The notes beneath the pieces are model-generated. The model did not search any database. It was not told the origin of the DNA and saw only the letters and a list, made by a program, of their open reading frames with translations. The position numbers and the translations under genes were made by a program. A stretch of DNA of 64,000 bases from Temnothorax longispinosus (taxonomy: Eukaryota > Arthropoda > Insecta > Hymenoptera > Formicidae): assembly GCF_030848805.1 (NCBI RefSeq), contig NC_092362.1, positions 23,383,020-23,447,019 on the forward strand. Direction: 5' to 3'. Every line of letters begins with the position of its first letter. The first letter of the stretch is position 1. Below are positions 1 through 12,200 of this stretch, piece after piece.

Positions 1-960
1 CTTATATATACGTAAGCGACATTGTAAGGAATAAGCAAATCTATAATTAACTAAAGGTTTCTCACGTTGAATACGCAAACGCGTAATGATTCCGGCAAAC
101 GCAGAATTGGTAAAGGACGCGCCGACGAGCAGGATTTATGCGTAACGTGCTCTTGTATGACGCGGAAATATAAATTATTGCTAAGAATTTGATTATATGC
201 GAATGCAACATATATGCGTCATATTAAACAATTATTCAAACAAAAAGTGAATTTGCCCGCGTCGTGCAAATATGTCGCCTACAGAGATTCATGTGTTTAA
301 ATTTCATTACAGTTGGAAATGATCGCGTAAGAATTGACCTCCATCCTTCTTTCATGTATGACAATTGTTAGTTGACTATAATCGGCAGTAAAAGCTAATT
401 TATGAATTTTCATGTTTCAACGTCGGTAAACATTTATGTTATTAATGAGATAAATTTCAGGCTTTCGAAGAACATAGACATTACGCGCGATTTCACGCTT
501 ACAACTCGTAATTTATTATATATAGAATTATGTTTCAATAAATAGCAAGTTATCCCCTTGGATGTCAATAATTTTGTAACAATAAAATTTCATATTTGGC
601 AAAGGTATTAAAAGTGATCGCATTTCATTGTAGTAGAGCTGAAAAGAATCGGTTTAGCATGACGGAATATAATTTTGTCCTCAGCAAAAATTATCGTTAA
701 TTGTAAGCCTTGATAGATTTAAAAATATTTAGAGCTACGAATTTCCTATAAAAAGATATATATTTCTAATAATTTTCATACATGATAAAAATAATACAAA
801 TCTCACACCAGACCGTATAGACCATATATAGCGGATTATAATAATCTCATTTAAATCTCGATCAGACTTTCTCCGGGGAGGGAAAATACCTCCAAGACCA
901 CTGAGGAATCCGCTCTTAGCGGAATGCACAACTACATAATGCAGCGTCGTGAGGAAAGGT
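1..960. other. AT-rich noncoding stretch
   Basis: Mostly AT-rich with scattered CpG. No exon, repeat with clear boundaries or RNA gene recognised. The ORF at 735-1007 on the minus strand resembles nothing and looks like chance. Confidence 0.5.
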
Positions 961-1560
961 TGGTTTGGCAATAACATTAGAGCGAGAGGGATTCCACCAT
1001 GCGGCACAACACGTTATACGGCATGTTGCAGCGGGGGTGTGGCGGTGTATCATGGCATTTGGTCGTACGCCAGTGTGCCTGAATATACCTAGGATGGCCC
1101 AAAATAGAACTGGCTTTGAGGTCGCGAAAGAGGAAGAAGCGAAAACGATGACGGGGGGAGGAAAGAAGAGGACGCGGTCGGGGGGTCGGAGGATGGAGAC
1201 GCCACGGCTGTTAAGGAACGTCTTGGATACGAGGAGGGAGACAAAGGACGGCAATAGAGAGCCGACATAACCGCTTTCATCTGCTGCGTCGGCACCATCC
1301 CGGATAAAAATGCAACGGGCTCCTGGTCGTTCCAACATTTCGCCGTACCTTACGAGCATCCCGCCGCCGCCGCCGTCGCCGCCGCGGCTCGACCGGAATT
1401 TTCCGCAGGATGGCACCTTATGCACGTCGTTCCACCACACTCGGCTACCTTCCGCGGAGAGAAAACCAGCCGCGCGTACTTTGCTCATGGCTTTATACAT
1501 TAGGTGTTGTACGCCATCAATAACGCGGCCGAAGCGTTCCTCCAATTGAAATCCGACATG
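961..1560. promoter_or_regulatory. CpG-dense GC-rich block with a CCG repeat
   Basis: A roughly 600-base block that is GC- and CpG-rich against AT-rich flanks. It holds a G-rich purine run near 1150-1200 and a CCG trinucleotide repeat at 1361-1386. Overlapping ORFs on both strands are the usual by-product of low stop-codon frequency in GC-rich DNA; none has a recognisable domain. In hymenopteran genomes such blocks often mark promoters, 5' exons or enhancers, so regulatory function is a reasonable guess but is not shown by the sequence. Confidence 0.3.
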
Positions 1561-2139
1561 GGAAAACTTTAGAATGCACTTTCTGTTATTTATTCCTTGG
1601 CACGAATGCGTTATTGTTCATTCTATATGTGCCCTGATATCGAAGAGTTTTTTTTCTATATATACGCGTGAAAAATATTCCTTTCTTTTAGATTATAGAT
1701 TTTAAAATATTAAGATAAGTTATCCTATTATTACATTTTTTTATCTACATATTATTTGCGATTTTTTTTCCAAGCTCGTTACTTTAAATCACTTTTATCT
1801 GAATTGGGGGGGGGGGGGATTTGTGTGTTTCCTTTCCAAATATTACCGCTTGCGAGAAGCTACCTTTTACACATTTAATAGAAAAAAATAGTACTCGATT
1901 ATCCAATATCTTGAAAAAATACATTTTGCTCAAGATCTATCTCATATTTCGTAAGTTAGGTTATATTGCTCTCAAAATCTTGTTTTCCCAAATGTTGTAA
2001 CCGCTGTAAAATTAAATTATTTATTTAAAAATTCAAGATTCCTAATTATTAATTCATAATTCTTATCTTTCTAATTCTTTTCAACAATCAAACTTTCATG
2101 GTCAACAATTCAACAAAAGAAGGGTTGATAAAAGAGTCT
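1561..2139. other. AT-rich stretch with a poly-G run
   Basis: AT-rich DNA carrying a 13-base G run at 1806-1818. No gene seen. Confidence 0.5.
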
Positions 2140-2512
2140 ATCTAAACGAAGATCTCGACGCCCTGTAAGTATGCCGAGATTTCGTCTACCGGTCGTCGTG
2201 CGAATCGGTTCGGTTCTCACAGCCGATCGTCCGACATCATTTACTCTCCCGTTTACCCGACGAATCACGACGCGACAGTCCTGGATGTGCTTTTGCTCTT
2301 TCAGCTAGATGGGTGCAGGTGTCCGGGGGAATGGCGAAAGTACGTCGATGGAAGCACAATGAATTAAGGGAGTTCCTCGCTCGCTCGGAGAGTCGAGAAA
2401 GTCACGAGTAGTCGAGCGAAAAGAACGGCGAAGATGGAATTGGGAGGAAGAGCTCGGGCGTTCGGCACCGAAAGAAAGTCCTCGATAGCGCCATCGAATC
2501 AGTGTTCCTCAG
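2140..2512 (+). CDS. Possible first exon of an unrecognised plus-strand gene
   Basis: Speculative. A CpG-rich segment contains an ATG at 2434 with a strong Kozak context (A at -3, G at +4). From it 26 codons run open to a potential donor at 2513 (CTCAG followed by GTAAAT). The predicted peptide begins MELGGRARAFGTERKSS and has no recognisable domain. A pyrimidine-rich AG at about 2300-2310 (TTTTGCTCTTTCAG) could alternatively be an acceptor. No downstream exon was identified. It could equally be chance in GC-rich DNA. Confidence 0.15.
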
Positions 2513-5500
2513 GTAAATTATTTACTCCCGCTTCCGCATCGACGATAAGATTCGCGGGCGTCGTCTTACCACTGCACCGCGTCGAGGGACGACGACGCGA
2601 CGGTGTCCCTTATTCGGTTCGGTAAAGCCGACTCAGCGCTCTCGGATTTACATCTGGCTAAAGTTGTTCGGCAAGTGCGATCGTGAGATTGGCAACCTTT
2701 GTGATCCTTCGTTGCTACTTTCCAGCTGAGTTCCTCGTTGCGATTCCTCTTCGCGGAATAGAATCGCATGATTAACGGCGATGAGATTTTCCCTCTGACA
2801 GTTATCGAGACGTTGTCATCGCGATCGATTAGATAGTTCGCATTTTGCCATACCGCGAGAATAGATAACGCAATTTCTTAAAGAGATGGAAATTAAAGAC
2901 AAAAATTCACCACTTTCATTTTGAATTTTTAGAACATTGGAATAAAACTTTCCATTAATCATTGTTATCCAATTTTATAATCTAAACTTTTGTTAAAAAA
3001 TAGATGTCTTTTAATAATCTATAGTAGTTACGTGCATTTCGGTAAGTTTTAGGCGCAGCCTTCCACGACGATCGAGAAGTTGAAAAATTTACGGACCCCC
3101 CCACGCAACTTTGCGCCGCGTAATCCTCTTCGACATTCGAACCGTGTGCCATTTCCGCTCGGCGGAACAATTTTTACACTCGCGCCGTCCAGCAGTTTCT
3201 ACCTTTTTCGATAAACGAAATCGGATTAAAAAACGGACGGTGTGCATTTTTCCTATCTCTACGCGGATAAAAAAATGTCACTGCGGAAGTAATGTTTGCA
3301 GGCAAAGGGTTTGATCAGAAAGCTTCGCGGTGCTAAATTTTACACCTGTAAGAATGGCACTTTTCCTTTAGGGAAACGACGACGTCTATCGGGAACATCG
3401 ATTCTTTGCGAACAGCAAGTGTTGCTAAGCGTAATACAATTTTTTAATTATAGTTTATGATTTTTACGGATATAGCAGAAATAAAGTTATTTATTTTCTC
3501 GTAATTGTAGCTTTTACGTGTATTTTAGATAATTTACAATGTTCAACGCTTATTTTTATAAATTTGCAATAAATTCTTTACAGTTATTTAGATACTTAGC
3601 ATCAAAGTTAAATCGGATCGATTTAATTAGGAAGAATTTAATGTTCCGCCAACAATAACTGTGTTTTAAGTCCGACAAAGAATCGGCGCGCAGTTTACTA
3701 ATTGTAAGTTGGAATAAGTAAGTAATAAGTAAGTATACATATACACATAGAAATAGTATTAGACTACTAAGATCCAAGACCGTAAATAGCATTTTATTCT
3801 AATTTGATTGTATATCATAACGGTCTTATTTCTCTTATATATTGCTTATTTTTATGTTCTATCTAAAAACCTATAATTTAAAAAATGAGTATGTGATAAT
3901 CAAAGAATAAAAGATATATGATCAAATCATTTTGTTGATAATTGAATTTATCAGTAGTTAAATTCGACTTATAAGTTATGACGCAGTCTCTATTTGTTTC
4001 ATTTGCGTATTTTACATTCTTCATTTTAATGCAGACAAATTTGAAACTTTATAAACGTTAGAACTTAATTACTTAAGAGTTAATGTGCATTCAACTTTAG
4101 AAAGATTAGATACTTTGCTTTCCGAGCATGAAGAAAGTTTACCTCGAAGTAAAATCAACGTTAATAAAACATTACCCTTGGAATAAAAGATTGTTATCTT
4201 CTGTTAAGACGTAAAGAGCACATAAAGTTCCACGCAATTTTGTATGTCTTAATTTTAACGGCTCTTATAAAAATAAGCAGAACAAACACATCTATTCACT
4301 AATAAATACTCGTATACACACATTTGAAGTTCTAAAATTGTATTATCACTTTTAAATGTTATTAAATAACTTTGAAGCTCTAGTCGAATGTGATCTTATC
4401 ATAGTCTGGTTAAATACTCAAATCACGTATTCCAACGTTGGAGAGTTTTCATGTTAATCGACAAGCAATCTCTAAATGTCATTCTTTCTTCGTGACGGCA
4501 TTATGGATTCTGCATGCGGTTCTGATCTCGGTTCTGATCTAAACTAATCGACGACCAACAGTGGTCTCGGGTCACCGGGCTTTCATCGATTGCCTTTATT
4601 GCGTTACACGTTGCGCCAACCGTGGCAGTAATGCCATTCGATTATCCATGTGCCTCTGACACTCCGCGTAAATTAAAATCCGGTGTGTTCCGGGGTCCGC
4701 CCACTCCGACAACGACGACGACTCGGAGATGCAAGTGCGAGAACTGGGTCAGAGGGAAACAAAAGCCCCGATGTTCTATCTTCTTCGCGTCTGCAGAAGG
4801 CGCGATCGATCGCCGAATGCGTGAGACCGACCAATCAACCGTTGGGGAACATTTTTGTTTTATTGATACTACCTAGCTTTTATTTGAAACTCGCGCTGTA
4901 GTGCCACTGTAAAACTAATGGAATCTAGATTTCTCCTAAAGGCACTCCCGCATACCCACATCCACATGCACGGTCGAAAGATAAAAAATCGATTCGATTT
5001 GTAATAAATAAAATCACGTTCTTTTTCGTTGCCAAACGCATTTGATCGAAATCACATATATGTATTTTATAAAGGCTCTAAAATTCACGTGTCGCAATGC
5101 AATGCATTTTATAACCGCAAAAAATATCTCTTGTAATTATAATACAGTATAATACATAATAATAATAATAATATGCACGTACACTTAGCACTGCCATGTC
5201 TCTTGATACTATTAATTATAATATTAATTATACTATATACACATAAATTTTCATATAAATATAATTTCGATAAATAAACTTCCATTCAAATCCACGGAAA
5301 AGAGCAAAGACATTGATTTTCATGCAGAACTTTCCGTCGTCTGTCCGCAGGAGAGCCTCTAATTTTCAGATGTAGGCCAAGGAGATTCTTTTTTCCTTTG
5401 TGCCCAATGGCGACCTCCTGCTCGACCTTTGAAAGTGCCCCGAACACCCCCGAACAGTCCAATTATTTTTCACCATTATCTGTACACCGCCTCTCTTCGC

Positions 5501-6160
5501 GGACGTTCGACATCCTTAGAGTTTGCTCGCCTCCTTATACATAGCCGCAGGAAGAAAGCCGACCAGACATACACGAAGGCTGAAATTCGTCGTCGGTTTT
5601 GTCGCATTTCCTATTGTGCGATACAAAAGGACGGTCGACTAACTGGATCACGGATGCATCGGGTCTCTGCGCGCTCGTCTGAGAATGCAAAGGTACAATT
5701 TGGTACTCACAGTACGTAATTTGGTTAGTCACGATCGTTCAGTGGAAATGTCAGGACTAAATAGATAAGGTGACCGTGGAAATAGTAGTGTTAATCTAGT
5801 AACATCGGATTGACAGAGAATCGAGATGTACCCTGACTTTCTTCGGAAACGCACAGAACGAAAAGCAAATGTGTTAGGCGTTAAAACGTTTTAACTCTAG
5901 CTGGTCTCACTTATTTTCGAATCTTTATGGATTATCCTTAATTATCCCGCTCGATTTTATCGTATTGCCATTTTCATTCTAATTAATATTTTTAGTACAG
6001 AGTCTGCAGAATAAGATGTTTATGATAATATCAGGTCAAGAAAATGATTTGAGTTTAAACCGAAAATTATGTTATTACGTGAAAACTAGAAAACTGAAAA
6101 ATGTTCAGCGGTCCACTGGACCGAACTAAGGTTAAGAATAAGAAACGTTCCTGAAACTTA
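2513..6160. other. Intron/intergenic DNA, mixed composition
   Basis: GC-rich to about 2640, then mainly AT-rich, with moderately CpG-rich patches near 3050-3310, 4560-4900 and 5400-5720. Small direct repeats occur, for example a 12-base unit (GGTTCTGATCTC-like) twice at about 4518-4541, and a short AAT run at about 5157-5174. The short ORFs in the GC-richer patches are not recognisable. No gene supported. Confidence 0.5.
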
Positions 6161-7690
6161 TTAATCGCGCATAATCGCGAGAAACGGCTGCAATAACTGC
6201 ACTACCGCGTAGTTGTGCGAGAAAAAGTTAAATCGAGACTTGCGAGCGTTCGGGAACGCTTCGGTGTTTAAAGCGCTTGATACGCGGCGCATCTCTACGG
6301 CCGATGAAAAGAGTTTATCGCGAACTGTGCAAAAAAGCGTGAAGCTCGTTATTACCGCGCTCGCAATCCGAGAATACAAGCAAAATACGAGATGCGCTGA
6401 GGTTCTCTCCGGCTCCGCGGCTTCGCGGGGAAAGTCACTCACTCTCGTTCGGAGAAAGGACAGAAGATACAAGAGCCGCTTTGGTGACACGGATACAACA
6501 CGATGCAACCTCGTCTTGGATCGCTCGCGAGGGAGGGGGATAGGAATCTCTGACGGTCGACGTTGTTTCTTAGCAAACTAACTTCATTAGAACATCAAAG
6601 ATGTCTGGGTGGGGCGCCAGCGGTGGCTGCGGAGACAGCAGATCAAAACAAAAAAAAAGAGAAAAGAAGGAGAAAATCTTACGAATCGTGGTGGGCGGAC
6701 GCGATGGAAACGCGCGCGCGGACTGCAAAAGTAATCAAATTGAGAAAATAAGATAGAGAGCGCCAACCGGATTTCTACACAAAAATTCAATTGTGGGACA
6801 ATTTAAATTTCGCCTCCTGTGTGTGCGGCCCATTTATCCGGTGCACCGTTGAAAATGTTCGTAATTCAATTAGATCTCGGAGCAGAACTTACAAAGCAAG
6901 CAACTCGCAAGAAACAAATTGCAGAGATCCGGGACGGGACATTTGTGAGAAAGCGAGATAAAATCGCCGCGCGTCGCGGCCGCGGCGGCGCGAAGTCCCG
7001 GAAAGTATACCGAGGCACGAGGAACTTTTTGAGACGACGAAAGAAGGTATTATACGTCCTCGCGGAGAAAGGCGAAAGAAATGGGAGAGAGAAACAAAGA
7101 GAGCGAGAGAGAGAGTGAGACATGTAACGGTGAGAGAAGAGCGCGGCGCACGGATAATTACGCTAGATATGCGAGGCGACGACGTGCGCGAGAGCACGCA
7201 CGACACGACGCACGGAACACGCGTGCTCGGCGTACGATAATGTTCGACGCTCTCGCATCTACGATGCCAGCCGCGCACAAAGAGGCGCAAAGCGAGGCGA
7301 AGAGTTTGCTGTCGCGGCGCGGCGAGAACGTCGCGCGTCGCGCAGAGAGAGAAAGCATGCAGCCCGGGCGTGCGGGTGGTTTCAGCGGCTGAACGGAGCC
7401 GTTGGTGTATGGTTCCCCAGTCGGGCAAATGGAGAACACAAGGGAACCACGCGCGCCATCCTCATCCCTACCCCCATCCGCGAGAGCAAGTTCTACGTTT
7501 TGCATACTGATGAGGAACACTTGGGCGACCGCGCGCGCGCGCGATACGCGTTTCCTTTCTCGGTCGTCTCCTTGTCATTTTCCGAGTTCCGCTTTGAGTT
7601 CGGCTCTAACGCCGCTTGAGGCTGCTCGCCTCCTCACCATTTTCCGGGACGTGCTGGAAAACAGGCGACCGCGCCAGTAGGAAATGTCAA
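6161..7690. promoter_or_regulatory. Large CpG-dense block, candidate promoter or enhancer region
   Basis: The longest CpG-rich block in the window, about 1.5 kb. It contains purine-rich runs (about 6640-6700 and 7078-7122, the latter GAGA-like), GC-only stretches such as 6964-6998, and an alternating GC run at 7531-7543. Overlapping ORFs occur in several frames on both strands, the longest 179 codons on the minus strand at 6889-7428. All are arginine- and serine-rich and lack any domain, as expected from CpG-rich noncoding DNA. GAGA-like purine runs beside CpG-dense DNA resemble insect promoter or Polycomb/GAGA-factor regions; this is inference. Confidence 0.3.
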
Positions 7691-7760
7691 TTTCCTCCTG
7701 AAAACAGTCGTCTTCGCGTGGCAATATGATAAGCGATTTAGCCGAATGATACTTACGTAA

Positions 7761-7894
7761 TGGTGCGTGTCCACTTGCGAGTAGGAACTCTCGAGAGCAA
7801 AAAGAGAGAAAGAGAGAGAGACTCTCGAGAGTATTTCTCTCTTTCTCTTTCTTTTTGCTCTCGAGAGTTCTTACTCGCAGGTGGAGACGCACCA
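7761..7894. mobile_element. 134-bp palindromic MITE with TAA target duplication
   Basis: The two halves are near-perfect reverse complements. Each end begins TGGTGCGT and continues through a shared ACTCTCGAGAGCAAAAAGA motif into a GA/CT-rich middle. Only about three mismatches occur in the first 45 positions. The trinucleotide TAA flanks both ends (7758-7760 and 7895-7897), matching the 3-bp TWA target-site duplication typical of PIF/Harbinger-type elements. It has no coding capacity. As a single-stranded or RNA copy it would form one long hairpin. An alternative is a generic snap-back repeat. Confidence 0.75.
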
Positions 7895-7897
7895 TAA

Positions 7898-10800
7898 GAA
7901 TGGACAACGCGGATACGTAAAATATGTTAGAATAATAAAGCAAAGAGATTCACAAATTATGCATAAATCCTTTGAAAGGCGGTTGCTTTTGTGTATCAAA
8001 TTTATAGGATAAAAATTATTTTATGTCGTGTTTTGAAATTAAATTTATACAAATAATTTCACTATCTGTGCATGAATTCTTCATCGAATATATTTCAGTT
8101 TTACATTTTGGCTTTTATATTTTACCTATATAGAAATATTGTGCATGATAACTACATTATTTTTTCAAAGCATTACATAATTAGTCTATGTTTTATAGTT
8201 ATGATATATTCTAAATAATTTGTTATTTTGTATCGATTATAATAGCATAACTGAATAAAAACAGAAGCATTCTCGATTCCACTTATCCCAGTTATCAAAG
8301 AAATATAGTTCCATAGTTTCACGAAGCAAAGTCAGATATTCAGGAAACGTTAACGACAATGCGGAGACTTGGATATATAGCGAGCTCAAGTCGTTTCATC
8401 ACGTTGTCTCTTCTTCGCGCCGCGCGGTAAGCCGCATCGCGAGAAGTCGAATGCGCTGTTTACGTAATCTCTGCGCGGAGAGTTGCAACTGTAAAAATAT
8501 CGCGGCGGATCGCTGTTGAAAATAAAGGTAAAAATGTCGGTGGTATAAAACGTTGCACGCGCTATGTTGGAACGCTTCCAATCGCTCGGTGAACAGCCGC
8601 GTGTAAATCCGAATTTGCCAGAGGCCATTATCTCACGGCGCGGCGCGGCGAAGAAGGAGGTCTCGCCAGTTCGTAAGCAATGAAGCGTGCATTAGGTCAA
8701 AGATCCTCGGTTTTTGGATATAATTCTTCCTGCGCTCCTGCCTTTCTGTCAACGCTCCGTGGAGCGTCCTGACTAAAACATCATAAATCGCTGTCCGGTG
8801 GAAGTACTTACGCTTTCGGAAAATCGCTGCTTCGGTGAATGATATATAGGTAGACAGGTCGACTTAAAAAAATTAAAATTTTCTAAAGAAAATGGAGGAA
8901 AGAAAAGGAGGAAGTAAGGAGAATTAGAAACTTTATAACTATAATTTCACTCATTTTGAAGCGAAATATGTAGGCAAAAATGTTACAGTACATCAATATT
9001 ATATATTTTTTAATTTATGCAATTTTCAATTTTTACAAAAAATTATCTGCAAAGATTTTATAAAATTATTATACTACGCGGTATTGCATAAAATATGAGA
9101 AAATTAATATTCTCGACAAATTAGGTTTATTAGGTAATGTACTAACAATAAGTTAATTAAGATTTCAAAACAAAATTTCTTTGATTTAAAATATTTATTA
9201 GAAAATTAAATAGTCACCTTTTAATCCTTATTTATTTAATTAATTATTTCACGTTTTTTTTCTCTTACTGTATCAATTATATTATATTATGCAATTTAAA
9301 AGTACTTTTGGGGTTTTACTTTTACAAAGCCGAACATTCCTATAAAGTAGTTGAAAAATCTACTTTAATTAAAACTGTTTTCCTCCAGTATCGATTTAAC
9401 GCCAGAGTTTTTTTCCTGGCTATATGTACGTAGCATGTGAAATGCTTCTATCAAAAAAGTACTTGGACGGGTATTAACAAATTTATACAGTTGGTATATA
9501 TTTCCGTTAAATTGAATGAAACTGTCTCATTTCACTTATTCGAAAAACTTCGTTTTTCCGCGTTGAATGCAGTAAGATTAAATAAATCTTTTTTTAAAAA
9601 GATATCATTTTCTCTAATTAATTGTAATGAATTTTTTATTATAGACATATTTTACTCACATTCCTCTGCTTGCCCGTATGTTATATTTCTATATATATTT
9701 ATCGATTAAAGTAATAGTAAAATTAAAGACTTTAATAGAATGGCATTAAAACATATACTATTTAAATGTCGACTCTCGTTATGTGATATTTGAATTGAAA
9801 CAAATCCCTATTAAAGATACTCTGTTGAGCTTACACAGATTTGTTGTGAACTCGAAAGGGGCTATAGATAAAAAAAAAGAGGGAAAAAACTTTTCTCTGG
9901 TTTAAAAAACAGATATCGATCGCTCGGTGGTCCCAACGGCCCATAAATGCTTTTAATGTCAGATATCCGATTGAACGACAAAACTATGCGAGGCCGAAAA
10001 ATTCCGCGTGCTCCAAAAATAATTGAAGAACGAGCAGGCGTTTCATATCGTTGATGCGTGACATCGTGTTAAAAAAATCGTGTGCAACGTAGCAACTCCT
10101 GGGGCGACGCGATAACAATTACATTTGAAAAAACAGCGATCCTTCCCCCCCTACAAAAGGATGAAAAGAGGAAGAAGCATTCACGCTTTGGCGCCGTTAA
10201 TACTTTTAGCGCAATCAAAACTATAAGTGTCACGGGTCAATTGTGAATTTTTATTAGCCACGCTTTTAGCATCATTTCCGACAGAACGAGTCATAATCTT
10301 TTGTAATCATTGTGATTTTATGATTAATTACTGGATTATAATATTAAATGATTGATAAAACTATCGTCTTTCTAAAAAATTCGTAAAAAAATATAATCAT
10401 CAATATTTCTGAAATAAATGTATAGTATTACGCGCGCACGTACATATATATACTATAATAACGTAATAAATGATAACTTTGCCGATATATTAGTTTAATT
10501 GTAATATGTTCAAAATGAGAATATAACAGAACGTATAATCTATATATATTCACATCGAAGCAAATTGTTGAACATTAACTATTTTAATTAATATAAAGCA
10601 TAGCTTTTTTGCTGTTTGAAGTGAAAAACGATTGAAATCCTTATTAATTAACTAATTATTGCATATTTTACATTATAAATATCGACCACATTTATGCCAC
10701 TGAAAAAGAGAGCAAATGGTACCCACATTTTCGATAATTATTCAAATATCGCCGATTTTAATTAATATCGAATTTTTTTAACTATGTTAATCACATATCT

Positions 10801-12200
10801 TTTTTATGCGTGACTATTGCCTACATTTATATTCAGCAGCGTTTATTAATTCATATAAATTGTATTAACTTTTTTAAATTAATTTTTTAATTAATAATTT
10901 ACATAGTGCTTATTTTTATACGTATATGTGAAGGAAAAAAATCCTTTATACTATCATATTTTTATTTCAAGTCGAATAGACATATACTCTCTTAACATCT
11001 AATAAATGTTCGCGTGGATTGCGTTAATCGTAGTGATATGTTTAGGCGCGTCAATCTAGATCTTCAGAGTGGCATTAATTATTATAGGGTTGCCAAATTC
11101 CCTGGCTAAGTCCAGTAAACCTGACTTAGGGCAACTTCGCTCGACATTTAAAATTTAAGCGAAGCTTCAAACTCGGCTTAAGCAGGAGCCATTTAGTATA
11201 CGTAATTTGGTAATAGCTTAGCCATTTTAACACTTAACGCTATCGACTCCGGAGATGATCAAGAAAGCGGATTACTCGAGCTGATAACCGTTTACATAGT
11301 TCATGAAATATCTGATCTGTCGAGCGGTTTCATAATTATGCAATATTCGCAGCTGCTTGGTGTAGTAAATTCGAATAATTAATTTTCGATATTAGTTTTG
11401 AAAAGACTGAGAAATTTTACATCTCCTTTCAAAATAATTTATAAATTGTATAAAATTGTATAAAATTGATATAAATAAAACTCGCGTTTTTGTTAATTCT
11501 GATATCGTTATATAAAATAATGTGATGCTAAAAACGATAATAAATTTTCAAATTTTACTTTTTGCACACATTTTAGTATCTATAACTAGAATGTTGTTGA
11601 GATAATGTGAAATTATACGAACGTAAAACAAGGAAAAATAAACACTAAAAGAAGAGATAATCGCGAAAGGAGAAATAAATTCACCGTTAATTTCTACTTG
11701 TAATTTTGTTAAAAATTAGCCATTCTTTTCAAATAAGCTTTGTACATTCTTTCATAGTAACCTCAATGGGTTAATTAATGCATTTTACTTTGGAGACATA
11801 TGCAGAATGTCGGAAATAAAGACATTACGAATAAAGAATATTCTGAACTTATAAAACCGACATCTCTCGTCTCGCAGAGGTCTAACAATGCCTTTAGCTA
11901 ATCCGCTTTAATTATAATACGCTCGAGTACAAACGATGGTCTCAGGATAGATTTTATAACTTTCAAGTCAGTGCTTTTATCCTGCTTAAGCAAATCTGCA
12001 AATTCTCAACTATCTATAGGAATAAATTACGATAACAGACATGCATAACATTTGAGACATTATGTTTATTTCGATTCGTCGAATTCGTCGATCGATCTTT
12101 TTCTATTCGACCGTACATAAATATTATGTTGTAATTATGCAATAGAAATATTAGCGTTAGAAAATTTTTGCGACTTAAAATGCAAGTCATTTCTCGAAGA
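7898..12200. other. Mostly AT-rich noncoding stretch
   Basis: AT-rich, with moderately GC/CpG-rich patches near 8340-8860 and 9900-10200. A short imperfect hairpin sits at about 11120-11187 (see findings). No exon, tRNA or transposase recognised. The ORF at 9437-9709 is AT-rich with phenylalanine- and isoleucine-rich translation and no similarity to a known family. Confidence 0.5.

Noticed and set aside
6889..7428. 179-codon minus-strand ORF
   Set aside because: Low-complexity arginine/serine translation across a CpG-dense, purine-rich block, with overlapping frames on both strands.
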